32,820 bases of DNA. Origin: Ruminococcus sp. UBA3665 (lineage in GTDB: Bacteria; Bacillota; Clostridia; Oscillospirales; Ruminococcaceae). The notes under the pieces were generated by a model. It searched no databases. It was not told the origin of the DNA and saw only the letters and a program-made list of their open reading frames with translations. The stretch covers positions 1 to 32,820 of the forward strand of contig DFJS01000088.1 of the NCBI GenBank assembly GCA_002373165.1, written 5' to 3'. Below, piece after piece: positions 22,523 to 30,886 of this stretch. A program made the translations under genes and the position numbers. Each line of letters starts with the position of its first letter. Within the stretch, counting starts at the first letter, position 1.

Positions 22523-24125
22523 AAGATGACTCCTCGTTCAGATTTTTGATTAAGGCTTCGGCGCATTTCAGGCCGTCCACTGCCGCGGAAGTGATGCCGC
22601 CGGCATAGCCTGCGCCCTCGCCGCACGGATAAAAGCCCCGGATGCCCGTGCTGTAGAAATTTTCATCCCGGAGCATCCGGACAGGAGAAGAACTTCTGGA
22701 TTCCACGCCCGTCAGAACGGCATCCTCACAGGCAAAGCCTTTCAGCCGATGATCCATTTCTTTCAGGCCTGCACGGAGCGTTTCGCACAGAAAGGCCGGA
22801 AGATATCTGTCCGGCGAGGCAAAGACAGTGCCAGGCGTATAGCTGGGCAGAATTCTGCCGAAAGACCGGGATTCTTTTCTGTGCAGAAAATCTTTCACAC
22901 AGATGACAGGCGCGGCATAACTGCTGCCGGCGGCCTGAAATGCTTTTTCTTCAATCTGCCTTTGCAGGAACATGCCTGCCAGCGGATGCGTACTGCCGAA
23001 ATCTTCCGGATTGATGCCAACCAGCAGTGCACTGTTGGCATTGCGGCCGCCGCGCCGGAAATCGCTCATACCATTGACGGCAAGCCTTCCGGGTTCGGAT
23101 GCCGCCGCGATAACCTCGCCGCCCGGACACATGCAGAAAGTATACAGACTTCTTCCGTTTTTCAGATGCACGGCTAATTTGTAGTCTGCCGCGCCAAGTG
23201 CTTCATGATTCCAGAATTTTCCGTACAGAGCTTTATTGATTTCTTCCTGAAGATGTTCGATTCTCACACCCATGGCAAAAGGCTTCTGCATCAGGAGCAT
23301 ATTTTTCTCATGCAGCATTTCCAGCGTATCTCTTGCGCTGTGGCCGAGGGCAAGAATGGCATGTTTTGTAATGATTTCCTGTTCCTGACCGCCCTGCTGA
23401 TATCTGACAGCAGTCAGCTGATTTGCGGATAACACAAAATCCGTGAATTTTGCCTTGAAATGGATTTCTCCGCCGAGTGTCTGAATCAGTGTCCGGAAAT
23501 TCCTGACTGTATCCCGGAGCCTGTCTGTTCCGATATGCGGTTTTGCCTGCCAGAGGATTTCTTCCGGTGCGCCGCACTGGACAAACGTTTCCAGGACAAA
23601 CCGGATTCGCTCGTCTTTGATGCCTGTATTGAGTTTTCCGTCCGAGAACGTTCCGGCACCGCCTTCGCCGAACTGGACATTGCTTTCCGGATTCAGAACG
23701 CCTTTGGAACGGAATTCGCTGACATGCTGAATGCGTTCTTCGACAGGACAGCCGCGTTCCAGAAGAATCGGCCTTAATCCGGCTTTGGCGAGCGCGTAAG
23801 CCGCGAACAGTCCGGCCGGCCCCATGCCGATTACAACAGGGCGTTCGGCATGATGACAGATGGCGATTTTATATTTCTTGTCTGCAACAGGAGCGATATC
23901 TTTATCTTTGGTGCATTTTTGCAGGATTTTTTTTTCACCGGCGGCTCTGACATCCAGAGTAAACAGAAAGCTGATATTATCTTTTTTTCTTGCATCGACA
24001 GAACGTTTCCGGATTTTGATTTCCTGAATGCTCTCAAACGGAATATGCAGTTTCCGGCCGATTGCTTTTTTCAGATCAAGATCTGTATAATCCAGGCTTA
24101 GTCTGATATTTTGAATTCTGATCAT
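22506..24125 (-). CDS. FAD-dependent oxidoreductase, COG2509 type
   Basis: A cytoplasmic flavoprotein of 539 residues belonging to the widespread uncharacterised FAD-dependent dehydrogenase family. After an N-terminal domain of about 90 residues comes the Rossmann motif VVIGMGPAGLFAAYALAKAG with LLERG, then GEGGAGTFSDGKLNTGIK, the glycine-rich signature of this family, and near the C-terminus GFYPCGEGAGYAGGITSAAVDG, the second FAD-contact block. The ATG at 24125 has GAGGT 9 nt upstream. It lies between an unknown gene (11-nt gap) and rsmA (17-nt overlap). The true substrate is not established for the family. Confidence 0.88.
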   Translation of the reverse strand: MIRIQNIRLSLDYTDLDLKKAIGRKLHIPFESIQEIKIRKRSVDARKKDNISFLFTLDVRAAGEKKILQKCTKDKDIAPVADKKYKIAICHHAERPVVIGMGPAGLFAAYALAKAGLRPILLERGCPVEERIQHVSEFRSKGVLNPESNVQFGEGGAGTFSDGKLNTGIKDERIRFVLETFVQCGAPEEILWQAKPHIGTDRLRDTVRNFRTLIQTLGGEIHFKAKFTDFVLSANQLTAVRYQQGGQEQEIITKHAILALGHSARDTLEMLHEKNMLLMQKPFAMGVRIEHLQEEINKALYGKFWNHEALGAADYKLAVHLKNGRSLYTFCMCPGGEVIAAASEPGRLAVNGMSDFRRGGRNANSALLVGINPEDFGSTHPLAGMFLQRQIEEKAFQAAGSSYAAPVICVKDFLHRKESRSFGRILPSYTPGTVFASPDRYLPAFLCETLRAGLKEMDHRLKGFACEDAVLTGVESRSSSPVRMLRDENFYSTGIRGFYPCGEGAGYAGGITSAAVDGLKCAEALIKNLNEESSYAGIN

Positions 24126-24136
24126 AACATGTTACC

Positions 24137-24775
24137 TCAATTCTGATATTCATAAATTGCAAACGGCACCCAGCACACAGGTTCGCCCATACCCTGAATC
24201 GCTTGTGCAAAGCGTTGTGCATCTTCAAAACTGTTCTGAATCAGTCCGGTTTCGGGAGAAATTTTCAAATCAAAATGCCTGAGAAGTTCTTTTTCCAGAC
24301 TGTTAATCAGATAGCAGAAAAATCCCGATCTGTCCGCGCCCAGAATATCATGCCCCAGCCATGTTCCGCCCGGTCTGGAGTTTGATGCCGGAATATGCAG
24401 ATTCTGAATATATTCTGCTTTGGTATACAGACCAATCAGGCGGAATTCCGGCTTATCCTGAAAATAGCGGAATATTTTCCGGGCAGCTTCCGGATTTGAA
24501 AATCTGCCGTCAAGCGCAAGAACATGATTTTCAATCAGATTGGCAGTCAGATTGCAGAATTCTGTAAACGCTTCCGGATTCAGATGCAGATAATCAGCAT
24601 AATCTTTTCTGACCCGCTTCGGATAATTGCTGTAAAAGCATTTTGTCAAGTCCGGCTGGTTATTGCCCAGATCATCCGTGCTGGCAGTTAAAATATATTC
24701 TGTATCGAGCCGGCAGTATTCCGGTTTTTTCACCCGTCCGGCGATGTAATACCCCAGGCAAAGCATATCATTCAT
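24137..24775 (-). CDS. Conserved-looking protein of unknown function (212 residues)
   Basis: I do not recognise a family. The protein is soluble, with no signal peptide or membrane helix, and rich in aromatic residues. Notable segments are CFYSNYPKRVRKDYADYL, LDGRFSNPEAARKIFRYFQ, PGGTWLGHDILGADRSGFFCYL and a C-terminal GMGEPVCWVPFAIYEY. The block from LGHDILGAD through SGFFCYLINSLEKEL could be a ligand or substrate site. The start has GGGAG about 9 nt upstream, and the gene sits tightly in the minus-strand run, so it is very likely expressed. Similarly located proteins often deal with small cytoplasmic modules, but no function should be assigned. Confidence 0.8.
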   Translation of the reverse strand: MNDMLCLGYYIAGRVKKPEYCRLDTEYILTASTDDLGNNQPDLTKCFYSNYPKRVRKDYADYLHLNPEAFTEFCNLTANLIENHVLALDGRFSNPEAARKIFRYFQDKPEFRLIGLYTKAEYIQNLHIPASNSRPGGTWLGHDILGADRSGFFCYLINSLEKELLRHFDLKISPETGLIQNSFEDAQRFAQAIQGMGEPVCWVPFAIYEYQN

Positions 24776-24792
24776 GAAAATTATCTCCCGTA

Positions 24793-25026
24793 TTAAAATA
24801 AAAACAGTACTCTGAGTGTCAGATATATCACCAGACCCAGAACAAGCATCCAGTCCATAAATGAAAGCATCAGCAGTTCAAAGTCTTTTCTGACCGCATC
24901 AAGGCGATGAATATATAATTCTGTTTCTCTGCTGATATAGTTTTTAAAAGAACGCCGGACTATAAATTTTTCTCCGCAGAAATTTGTTCTGCAACGGCTT
25001 TTCCTGCCGTGTAACCGCTCGCCCAT
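24793..25026 (-). CDS. Possible small single-pass membrane protein
   Basis: Between two clear genes an open frame encodes a basic helix followed by a hydrophobic C-terminus (MDWMLVLGLVIYLTLRVLFLF), a membrane segment. The only good start in frame is the ATG at 25026, which lies inside the end of the flavoprotein gene and has a poor ribosome binding site; the other ATGs are too close to the end. Non-ATG starts near 24950 are possible. The hydrophobic tail and the lack of any other content in the 184-nt gap argue for a gene; the unclear start argues against. Confidence 0.4.
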   Translation of the reverse strand: MGERLHGRKSRCRTNFCGEKFIVRRSFKNYISRETELYIHRLDAVRKDFELLMLSFMDWMLVLGLVIYLTLRVLFLF

Positions 25027-26186
25027 GCCCAGTGAAGCTGATAGCCTCCGCACGGCGCATGAACATCCACGGCTTCTCCTGTGATGTACAGTCCCGGATG
25101 TGATTTTACCTGCAAATGTTCGTCCAGAGCATCTCCGGCAACACCTCCGGCCGATGCCTGTGCCTGTTCTTTCACCGTTCCCAGAACCGGAAACCGGAAA
25201 TTCTGACAATTTTCAGCAAGACGAGAAAACTGTGATTGGCTTGCCCGGACACATGACATATTCGTCCGGATGCCCGATTTGTTCAAAATGATTCTTGCCA
25301 GAGGTTTTTGCATCAGACCGGAAAGCATATCTTCATAAGGCAGTCCCAGCCGTTCTCCGCGACATTTCCTAAGTCTTAAAAGGAGTTCGGAGTGAGTTAG
25401 TTCCGGGAACAGATTCACAGAAATCTCATAATCTGAAAATTGATGTTTCACAAGAACTGATAGATTAAAAATACAAATCCCTGATATCGTTCTTTCTGTA
25501 AACTGAATTTCTCCGGTTTCGGATTTGAGCAGTTTATTTTTATAATACAGACTGACAGAACCTTTCACCCGCAAGCCTTTCAGCGATTGGAGCAGTTTCT
25601 TATCCGACAGCAAAGGGCAGAGGATAGGTCTGCCCTGTATCACCGGAATATTCAGGTTTTCAAGAAGCCGGAACGCTGTGCCGTCTGTGCCGAACTTTGG
25701 CTGAACTGTTCCTCCGGCAGAAAATATCACGAACCGGGAAAGATATTCCGTTCCGGATTCTGTCAGAATATGCCAGATTCTGTTTTTACAGAACAGCTTT
25801 ACAGCCTGTTCGTTACAGAATTCTGCAACGCCGGAACATTGCAGACGGAGCGCATCAAGAACAGCATTCGCGCTCATGCTGTAAGGGTAGATTCTGCCCT
25901 GTTCGTCGGTACGGCAGTATAAGCCGAGATTTTCAAAGAAAGCTTCTGCACTGCCGAAATTTTCCAGAATTCCGGTAACATCATAACTCCCCTGGTAATC
26001 TGGGGCAGAAATATTCTGATGACTTAAATTGCATCTGCCGTTTCCAGTGGCGAGAATTTTCTTTCCGGTGCGCGGAAGACGTTCCAGAATGGCAATTTTC
26101 TTAACATTCATTTCATACGCTGTCACAGCGGCGGCAAGTCCTGAGGCACCGCCGCCGAGAATCAGCAGATTAAAAATTTCTTTCAT
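24960..26186 (-). CDS. HI0933/YhiN-type NAD(P)/FAD-dependent flavoprotein
   Basis: A 408-residue cytoplasmic flavoprotein of the HI0933 (BaiN-like) family. The FAD-binding Rossmann motif LLILGGGASGLAAAVTA is at the N-terminus, followed by LERLPRTGKKILATGNGRCNLSH, the family's hallmark. Further on are FSAGGTVQPKFGTDG and the C-terminal GLYITGEAVDVHAPCGGYQLHWAWASG block. The frame is open further upstream, but the ATG at 26186 gives the normal N-terminus; it follows the previous stop by one base (TAATATG), so translation is likely coupled. Some family members act on bile-acid intermediates, but the substrate here is unknown. Confidence 0.88.
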   Translation of the reverse strand: MKEIFNLLILGGGASGLAAAVTAYEMNVKKIAILERLPRTGKKILATGNGRCNLSHQNISAPDYQGSYDVTGILENFGSAEAFFENLGLYCRTDEQGRIYPYSMSANAVLDALRLQCSGVAEFCNEQAVKLFCKNRIWHILTESGTEYLSRFVIFSAGGTVQPKFGTDGTAFRLLENLNIPVIQGRPILCPLLSDKKLLQSLKGLRVKGSVSLYYKNKLLKSETGEIQFTERTISGICIFNLSVLVKHQFSDYEISVNLFPELTHSELLLRLRKCRGERLGLPYEDMLSGLMQKPLARIILNKSGIRTNMSCVRASQSQFSRLAENCQNFRFPVLGTVKEQAQASAGGVAGDALDEHLQVKSHPGLYITGEAVDVHAPCGGYQLHWAWASGYTAGKAVAEQISAEKNL

Positions 26187-26187
26187 A

Positions 26188-27024
26188 TTACTGGGCTGCC
26201 AGCGGAAGCAGTTTGCGGATAATATAACTGTTGGAACTGTCTCTGCCCTGCATATCGGAATTAACGGCAATGACTGCCTGATACTGCGGCAGGACAAAGC
26301 ATTTCTGACCCCATTTGCCGCTCATGTAGAAATTTCCGTCGGCCAGTACCCAGAAGAAATAGCCGTAGGGAATCCGCTCCGGCGTTGTGACACGCGGCTG
26401 TGTAGCGGCTTTCAGCCAGCCTTTGGAACAGATTTTGTTTGTCATAATGCCCCAGCCTAATCTGGCAAGATCTTCTGTTTTGAGTTTCAGGCCGCTTGCG
26501 CCGAATACATGCCCCTGCGGATCGTATTCAAATTCATAGTCTGTAATCCCCAGCGGACGGAACAGATAATTTACAATCTGCTGGTCCAGCGGAGAGCCTT
26601 CTTCTTCCTCGACCATGCGTCCGGCAAGGTAGGCACACGCATTGTTATAGAAGAAATTCTGATGTTCCTGGCCTTCTTCCAGAGGCGTGACAGCCGCTTC
26701 ACAGCAGGTTTTCAGATAATCATCATAATTTTTTCTGTCGTCGAACAGGAGCCTGTAATTGATGCCGGAACGCATTGTCATCAGGTCGTCGAGTGTCAGG
26801 TCAGAGATAGCGGCCGCACCTGTATGCAGCAGCTGGCGGACTTTTGTCTTCGGGGTAAGCTGGCCTTCTCCGCAAAGTCTGCCTACCAGCAGAGAAATCA
26901 GGCTTTTCATAATAGAATACTGCGGATAAAGTTCTCCGGTTTGTTCTGTTTCGGCGATGATTTCGCCGTTTTTCATAATAACAGCGGACAGAACCTCCGG
27001 ATTTTCAGGTGTCAGAATAGTCAT
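26188..27024 (-). CDS. Serine beta-lactamase-like hydrolase (class C/esterase fold)
   Basis: A 278-residue protein of the beta-lactamase/D-aminopeptidase/esterase superfamily. The SxxK motif is SIMK (Ser37, Lys40), the second motif is FYNN (tyrosine near 126), and the third is GKWGQ near 239 in place of the usual KTG or HTG. The segment LDDLMTMRSGI is typical of the family. There is no signal peptide, so it is probably a cytoplasmic esterase or peptidase rather than a secreted antibiotic-degrading enzyme; resistance should not be inferred. GGAGGG lies 9 nt before the ATG. It is coupled to the flavoprotein downstream. Confidence 0.85.
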   Translation of the reverse strand: MTILTPENPEVLSAVIMKNGEIIAETEQTGELYPQYSIMKSLISLLVGRLCGEGQLTPKTKVRQLLHTGAAAISDLTLDDLMTMRSGINYRLLFDDRKNYDDYLKTCCEAAVTPLEEGQEHQNFFYNNACAYLAGRMVEEEEGSPLDQQIVNYLFRPLGITDYEFEYDPQGHVFGASGLKLKTEDLARLGWGIMTNKICSKGWLKAATQPRVTTPERIPYGYFFWVLADGNFYMSGKWGQKCFVLPQYQAVIAVNSDMQGRDSSNSYIIRKLLPLAAQ

Positions 27025-27059
27025 AACAGAATCCCTCCTAAATAATAAAATGAATTAAA

Positions 27060-27929
27060 TTAATCTTGTTTTTCCAGTACGGCAACGCCGACCAGATCGT
27101 AACCGGCATTGACTGCCACGGCAGAACCGATTTTTACTCTCTGAACAGGCGGATAGCCCAGTTTTTGAGTTAAAATTTCCTCAGCTTTGTCAGCCTGTGC
27201 GCTGTTGATGCCCTGCATGATCAAATACGGCGAACCGGGAAGCATCACACTCAGGATTTTATCAGTCAGCTTGGGAATTACATTCTTTTCGCCGCGGACT
27301 TTCTCCGGAGCTGAAATTTTTCCGTGAGAAATCCGGATAATCGGCTTTAATCCCATCACTTCTCCGGCAAAAGCGGCAACGGCCGTCAGCCTGCCGGATT
27401 TGCGTACGTATTTCAGAGTAGCCGGAGTAAAATATACACCGATTTTGGAAATCCAGTCTTTGATATAATTCAGAATTTCATCTACAGATGCGCCGTTTTT
27501 ATTCATCTCGGCGGCTTTCAGAACAGGATAGCCGTAACACATGGTATAATTTCCGCCGTCAATAATATGAATATTCATAGATTTTGCATCCGGATTTTCT
27601 TCATAAAGCATATCACGCGCCTGCTGGGCGTTCTGATTTGTTGCCGAACCGCTGGCATTGATGCTGACATAAATCAGATCAGTATAGCCTTCCTGATAAC
27701 ATCTCTGGAACAGCTCCAGAAAAACATAGGCTGTCACCTGCGAGGTAGAAGGCATTTCGTCAGAATGCGCCATCAGATCATAGAATTCTTCTTTGGATAA
27801 ATCGCGCTGTTCCTGATAGGATTTGCCGTCCAGGCTGATGCCGAAGCTTAATAATTCGATGCCGGCCTCTTCTGCCTGTTGCAGAGTCATATCACTGGCC
27901 GTATCGGTAATGAGTTTTAGTTTTGCCAT
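27060..27929 (-). CDS. DegV family fatty-acid-binding protein
   Basis: A cytoplasmic fatty-acid-binding protein; FakB members of this family present fatty acids to the FakA kinase for phospholipid synthesis. The 289 residues start with KLKLITDTASDM (the DegV signature), followed by PSTSQVT, YVSINASGSATNQNA, IIDGGNYTMCYGY and, near the end, IGSAVAVNAGYDLVGVAVL, which gives the usual lipid-contact region. The ATG at 27929 is chosen because AAAGGA lies 9 nt upstream and the protein then begins as its relatives do; 27 extra codons upstream are not supported. No fakA gene is visible in the window. Confidence 0.9.
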   Translation of the reverse strand: MAKLKLITDTASDMTLQQAEEAGIELLSFGISLDGKSYQEQRDLSKEEFYDLMAHSDEMPSTSQVTAYVFLELFQRCYQEGYTDLIYVSINASGSATNQNAQQARDMLYEENPDAKSMNIHIIDGGNYTMCYGYPVLKAAEMNKNGASVDEILNYIKDWISKIGVYFTPATLKYVRKSGRLTAVAAFAGEVMGLKPIIRISHGKISAPEKVRGEKNVIPKLTDKILSVMLPGSPYLIMQGINSAQADKAEEILTQKLGYPPVQRVKIGSAVAVNAGYDLVGVAVLEKQD

Positions 27930-27969
27930 GGGAAAAAATCCTTTCTGTAATAAGTAATAAATTATTGGT

Positions 27970-28686
27970 TTAACCGCAGTCCCAGTTATAGAGGACATCA
28001 GAGAAATCAAGAGCTTTTAATTTTTCAGAATTAATAAAAAAGTTGCCGATGCCTACATCTCCCCAGAGAACAGTATCTTTTCCGTCTCTGGAATCGGAAT
28101 CCAGCTGGAATAACAGGAAATTATATTCCGAATCTTCATCACGGGGGTCATCCTGTGTAAAATACGGATAGCCGCCAATCTGATGATTGGGATATCCGGA
28201 AGTCAGTTTGCCGTATTCATTCCAGCGAGCTTCTTCTTCCGCTTCGTCGGCATCGAAGTCGATTTCAGGGCGTTTGAAACTTTCACCGGATTCAAAAATC
28301 ATACCGCATTCTTTATCGACAGGAAAGAGGGCTTCTTCGTCATATTCCGATTTCACGAATTTGGCCTGAATTTCTTGTTCAGTGACGGTTCTGTCAAGTT
28401 CCGGATAGTAGAGGATTCTGAATGTATTCTGTTCGGGATTGCCGAAATCACAGCCGTATAACTCGTCATTCTGAATCCAGAATTGCAACAGTCCGGATTT
28501 CGGGAACGGATCAAAATTTACCTGAGAACAGTCAATCTGCGCTAATAATCTAAGCTGATTGCCATCGTTATCGACCGGAAAATTTCCGTCATGAGGAAGA
28601 TAGCCCAGTCCGCCGACTTTGCTTTCAAACACAGAGGGCTTTGTATCAGTTAATTTGATTCTGATACAGGGAGTTTTTTCAATCAT
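27970..28686 (-). CDS. DUF1963 (YwqG-like) protein, copy 2
   Basis: A 238-residue cytoplasmic protein of the DUF1963/YwqG family, unknown function. It contains the family features GGLGYLPHDG, QLRLLAQIDCSQV, PKSGLLQFWI, HQIGGYPYFTQDDPR and LLFQLDSD...WGDVGIGNFFI. A Glu/Asp-rich insert lies in the middle (DFDADEAEEEARW). It is a close paralogue of the gene immediately upstream and shares long identical stretches with it, so it arose by tandem duplication. AAAGGA lies 9 nt before the ATG. Confidence 0.88.
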   Translation of the reverse strand: MIEKTPCIRIKLTDTKPSVFESKVGGLGYLPHDGNFPVDNDGNQLRLLAQIDCSQVNFDPFPKSGLLQFWIQNDELYGCDFGNPEQNTFRILYYPELDRTVTEQEIQAKFVKSEYDEEALFPVDKECGMIFESGESFKRPEIDFDADEAEEEARWNEYGKLTSGYPNHQIGGYPYFTQDDPRDEDSEYNFLLFQLDSDSRDGKDTVLWGDVGIGNFFINSEKLKALDFSDVLYNWDCG

Positions 28687-28703
28687 AGTATTATCCTTTC
28701 TGA

Positions 28704-29393
28704 TTAACAGCAGTCCCAGTTGTACAGGACATCAGTAAAATCTAAATTTTTCAGTTTTTCGGAATTGATGAAGAAATTCCCGACACCGGAATCCCCCCAC
28801 ATGACATGGTCATCTGCGCCGGAGCCGTAATCTGAATCTAACTGAAATAACAGGAAATCATAAGCTGTTCTTTTTTCCTCGCTTTCTCTGGGGTCACTCT
28901 GCGTAAAGAACGGATAACCGCCAATCTGATGGAAAAAATCATAAGTTTTGGTTCCGTCGTCATCTTCATCGAACGGATTCTCTTTGCTTTCGGCTTTTGA
29001 GAATTCCATGCCGTATTCGCCGAAAACAGGCATATTATATTCTTCTTCATCATATTCAGATTGGATGAATTTTTTCTGAATTTCTTCTTTTGTGACAGTC
29101 CTGTCAACTTCCGGATAGTAAATCACCCGGAACGTATTCTGTTCTGTGATATCACAGCCGCCGTATTCTTCATCATTGAGAATCCAGAATTGCAGTAATC
29201 CGGATTTCGGGAACGGCTCGAAATCCACTTGTGCGCAGTCAATTTGCGCTAATAATCTAAGCTGATTGCCTTCTTTATCGACCGGAAAATTTCCGTCATG
29301 CGGAAGATAGCCCAGTCCGCCGATTTTGCTGCCGAAAATTCCGGGCTGTTCAAACAGCAGCCTGAACTTGATGCAAGGTTTTGTATTTTCCAT
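28704..29393 (-). CDS. DUF1963 (YwqG-like) protein, copy 1
   Basis: A 229-residue paralogue of the next gene, with the same blocks (GGLGYLPHDG, RLLAQIDCAQV, HQIGGYPFFTQSDPR, WGDSGVGNFFI, DVLYNWDCC). The central acidic insert is shorter (NPFDEDDDG) and differs from that of copy 2. The ATG at 29393 has GGGAG at 8 nt; an earlier in-frame start is not needed. It lies 5 nt after the methyltransferase gene. The function of the family is not known; the members of this pair probably bind distinct partners or one is redundant. Confidence 0.88.
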   Translation of the reverse strand: MENTKPCIKFRLLFEQPGIFGSKIGGLGYLPHDGNFPVDKEGNQLRLLAQIDCAQVDFEPFPKSGLLQFWILNDEEYGGCDITEQNTFRVIYYPEVDRTVTKEEIQKKFIQSEYDEEEYNMPVFGEYGMEFSKAESKENPFDEDDDGTKTYDFFHQIGGYPFFTQSDPRESEEKRTAYDFLLFQLDSDYGSGADDHVMWGDSGVGNFFINSEKLKNLDFTDVLYNWDCC

Positions 29394-29398
29394 AAAAA

Positions 29399-30151
29399 TT
29401 ACTCCCATTCATATTTAGTCAGATTGCCCTGCCAGCTCATATACGGATAGCCCCGCTGACGAAGCACTTCATATGCGGCAATGGCGACCGAGTTGGATAA
29501 ATTCAGACTCCGGAGCGTTGGCAGCATAGGAATCCGGACAGCGGTCTCCGGATGCTGAACCAGCAGTTCTTCCGGAAGTCCGGCATCTTCCCGGCCGAAC
29601 ATCAGATAAATATCCTGATTCTGCGGATATTCTGCATCACTGTGGCATTTCTGTGCTTTGGTTGTAAAATAATAAATCAGATCTTCCTCATGCTGCTGCA
29701 TGAAATCTTCAAGACTGTCATATTCATAAATAAGCAGTTTATCCCAGTAATCCAGCCCGGCACGTTTCAGATTTTTATCAGAAATTTCAAAACCGTAAGG
29801 CTTAATCAGATGCAGAACTGCTCCCGTAACAGCACAGGTTCTTGCGATATTGCCTGTATTCTGGGGAATCTGGGGTTCTGCAAGAACAATATGCAGTTCC
29901 GGGGAATACTTCCAGCGATGAAAATCTATCATCAGGTACCGGAGAAGCTCTTCATCAGAAACTTCCCGTGTATCGATCATATGCTGTCCCATATCACTGT
30001 CCAGCATACTGTAATACGTATCGGAATGATAAAAAAAGTTCAGGGCATGAGGCAGATCCAGTCCGGTTTTTTCGGCCAGCATGGATGCAAGACGATAATA
30101 CCGTTCACTCATGTAATCCCGGTATCTTGTATTGATATCATAAATATCCAT
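29399..30151 (-). CDS. TrmL-type tRNA 2'-O-methyltransferase (SPOUT) with an extra N-terminal domain
   Basis: The C-terminal part (from about residue 85) is a SPOUT methyltransferase of the TrmL type, which methylates the wobble ribose of tRNA-Leu in other bacteria: LHIVLAEPQIPQNTGNIARTC, LIKPYGFEISDKNLKRAGLDYWD, LMFGREDAGLPEELL and LRSLNLSNSVAIAAYE. The first 84 or so residues are not part of standard TrmL proteins, which are about 155 residues long. They form a charged helical module (RYYRLASMLAEKTGLDL, ALNFFYHSDTYYSMLDS, SDEELLRYL). AGGAG lies 11 nt before the ATG. First gene of the long minus-strand run. Confidence 0.88.
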   Translation of the reverse strand: MDIYDINTRYRDYMSERYYRLASMLAEKTGLDLPHALNFFYHSDTYYSMLDSDMGQHMIDTREVSDEELLRYLMIDFHRWKYSPELHIVLAEPQIPQNTGNIARTCAVTGAVLHLIKPYGFEISDKNLKRAGLDYWDKLLIYEYDSLEDFMQQHEEDLIYYFTTKAQKCHSDAEYPQNQDIYLMFGREDAGLPEELLVQHPETAVRIPMLPTLRSLNLSNSVAIAAYEVLRQRGYPYMSWQGNLTKYEWE

Positions 30152-30168
30152 AGTATTTGATTCTCCTG

Positions 30169-30197
30169 AATTTAAACTGTAAAATATTTACTTTCAA
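30169..30197 (-). promoter_or_regulatory. Promoter for the trmL-like minus-strand gene run
   Basis: Minus-strand TTGAAA (30192-30197), 17 bp, TAAATT (30169-30174). The -35 overlaps that of the divergent promoter for the small membrane protein, so the two may compete. Confidence 0.5.
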
Positions 30198-30221
30198 AAA
30201 ACGTTTTTTTCGGGATATACT
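30193..30221 (+). promoter_or_regulatory. Promoter for the small membrane protein, with adjoining inverted repeat
   Basis: TTCAAA (30193-30198), 17 bp, TATACT (30216-30221). TCGGGAT (30210-30216) and ATCCCGA (30234-30240) form a 7-bp inverted repeat spanning the -10 and start region, a possible operator or 5' hairpin just ahead of AAAGGAGGG. Confidence 0.55.
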
Positions 30222-30258
30222 ACAGATAAACCAATCCCGAAAGGAGGGAATTCTATTT

Positions 30259-30432
30259 ATGAATCTGAACGCTGTCTGGAAAGGCATTTCCATCGGTGCG
30301 GCGATTGGTTCGGCCGCATTCATGATGGTAAAGACAACTGAAAACAAGAAGAAGAACATCCGCCGTGATGCGGCAAAAACACTGAAATCAGCCAAAAGTC
30401 TGGTAGATGATATTTCTTCTATCGTCATGTAA
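30259..30432 (+). CDS. Small membrane-anchored protein (YtxH-like)
   Basis: A 57-residue protein beginning MNLNAVWKG. A single hydrophobic segment (ISIGAAIGSAAFMMV) is followed by a basic helix (KKKNIRRDAAKTLKSAKSL). The pattern, a short N-terminal anchor with a charged helical tail, resembles YtxH-type small proteins of Firmicutes, although at this length the match is weak. AAAGGAGGG lies 10 nt before the ATG at 30259; a longer frame starting at 30157 is not supported. It has its own promoter and a strong terminator, so it is an independent gene. It is convergent with the ruvX-like gene. Confidence 0.8.
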   Translation: MNLNAVWKGISIGAAIGSAAFMMVKTTENKKKNIRRDAAKTLKSAKSLVDDISSIVM

Positions 30433-30443
30433 TCCGGAAGCAG

Positions 30444-30475
30444 GGCAGAGCGTTCAGGCTCTGCCTTGATTTTTT
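30444..30475 (+). terminator. Intrinsic terminator after the small membrane protein
   Basis: GGCAGAGC-GTTCAG-GCTCTGCC (30444-30465) followed by TTGATTTTTT. Its stem also encodes the last codons and stop of the convergent ruvX-like gene. Confidence 0.85.
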
Positions 30476-30879
30476 CTGTAGCCCAGATAGCTTTCCAGAA
30501 TGATTGTCGCAGCAACGGCATCGACAACAGCCTTTCTTTTTTTGCCGCGGGTGTTTGTCGTATTCAGATACTGATGCGCCGAAACAGTGGTGCAGCGTTC
30601 GTCCCACAGTGCATAGTCAAGCCCGGTGAGTTCATGAAGCAGTTCTGCAAACGCCTGACATTTTTCGGCACGTTCGCCGATGGTATTATTCATATTTTTT
30701 GGGTAGCCGATGACAAGAAATTCTGCTTTCTGTTCGATTGCCTGATCGGCTACTTTCCGGGCACAGAGATCAAAATCCTGTTCCTGAATCACGCACAGCG
30801 GCGAAGCTAAAAATTCTGATTTATCACAGACTGCAAGGCCTGTCCGGGCATCGCCGAAATCTACTCCCATAATCTTCAT
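30454..30879 (-). CDS. YqgF/RuvX-type nuclease (pre-16S rRNA processing)
   Basis: A 141-residue RNase H-like fold protein. KIMGVDFGDARTGLAVCD carries the first catalytic Asp, FLVIGYPKNMN and DYALWDERCTTV the later acids, and KAVVDAVAATIILE the final Asp. Family members mature the 5' end of 16S rRNA in Escherichia coli and were earlier called Holliday junction resolvase-like. The ATG at 30879 gives the standard beginning. It starts 7 nt after the pyrD stop, so it is the third gene of the pyrK-pyrD operon. The ribosome binding site is weak (GGTGACC), consistent with coupling. Confidence 0.88.
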   Translation of the reverse strand: MKIMGVDFGDARTGLAVCDKSEFLASPLCVIQEQDFDLCARKVADQAIEQKAEFLVIGYPKNMNNTIGERAEKCQAFAELLHELTGLDYALWDERCTTVSAHQYLNTTNTRGKKRKAVVDAVAATIILESYLGYRKNQGRA

Positions 30880-30886
30880 AGGCAGG

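Noticed and set aside
26188..27024. Antibiotic resistance beta-lactamase
   Set aside because: It has the fold motifs but lacks a signal peptide and the standard third motif. A cytoplasmic esterase or peptidase is more likely.
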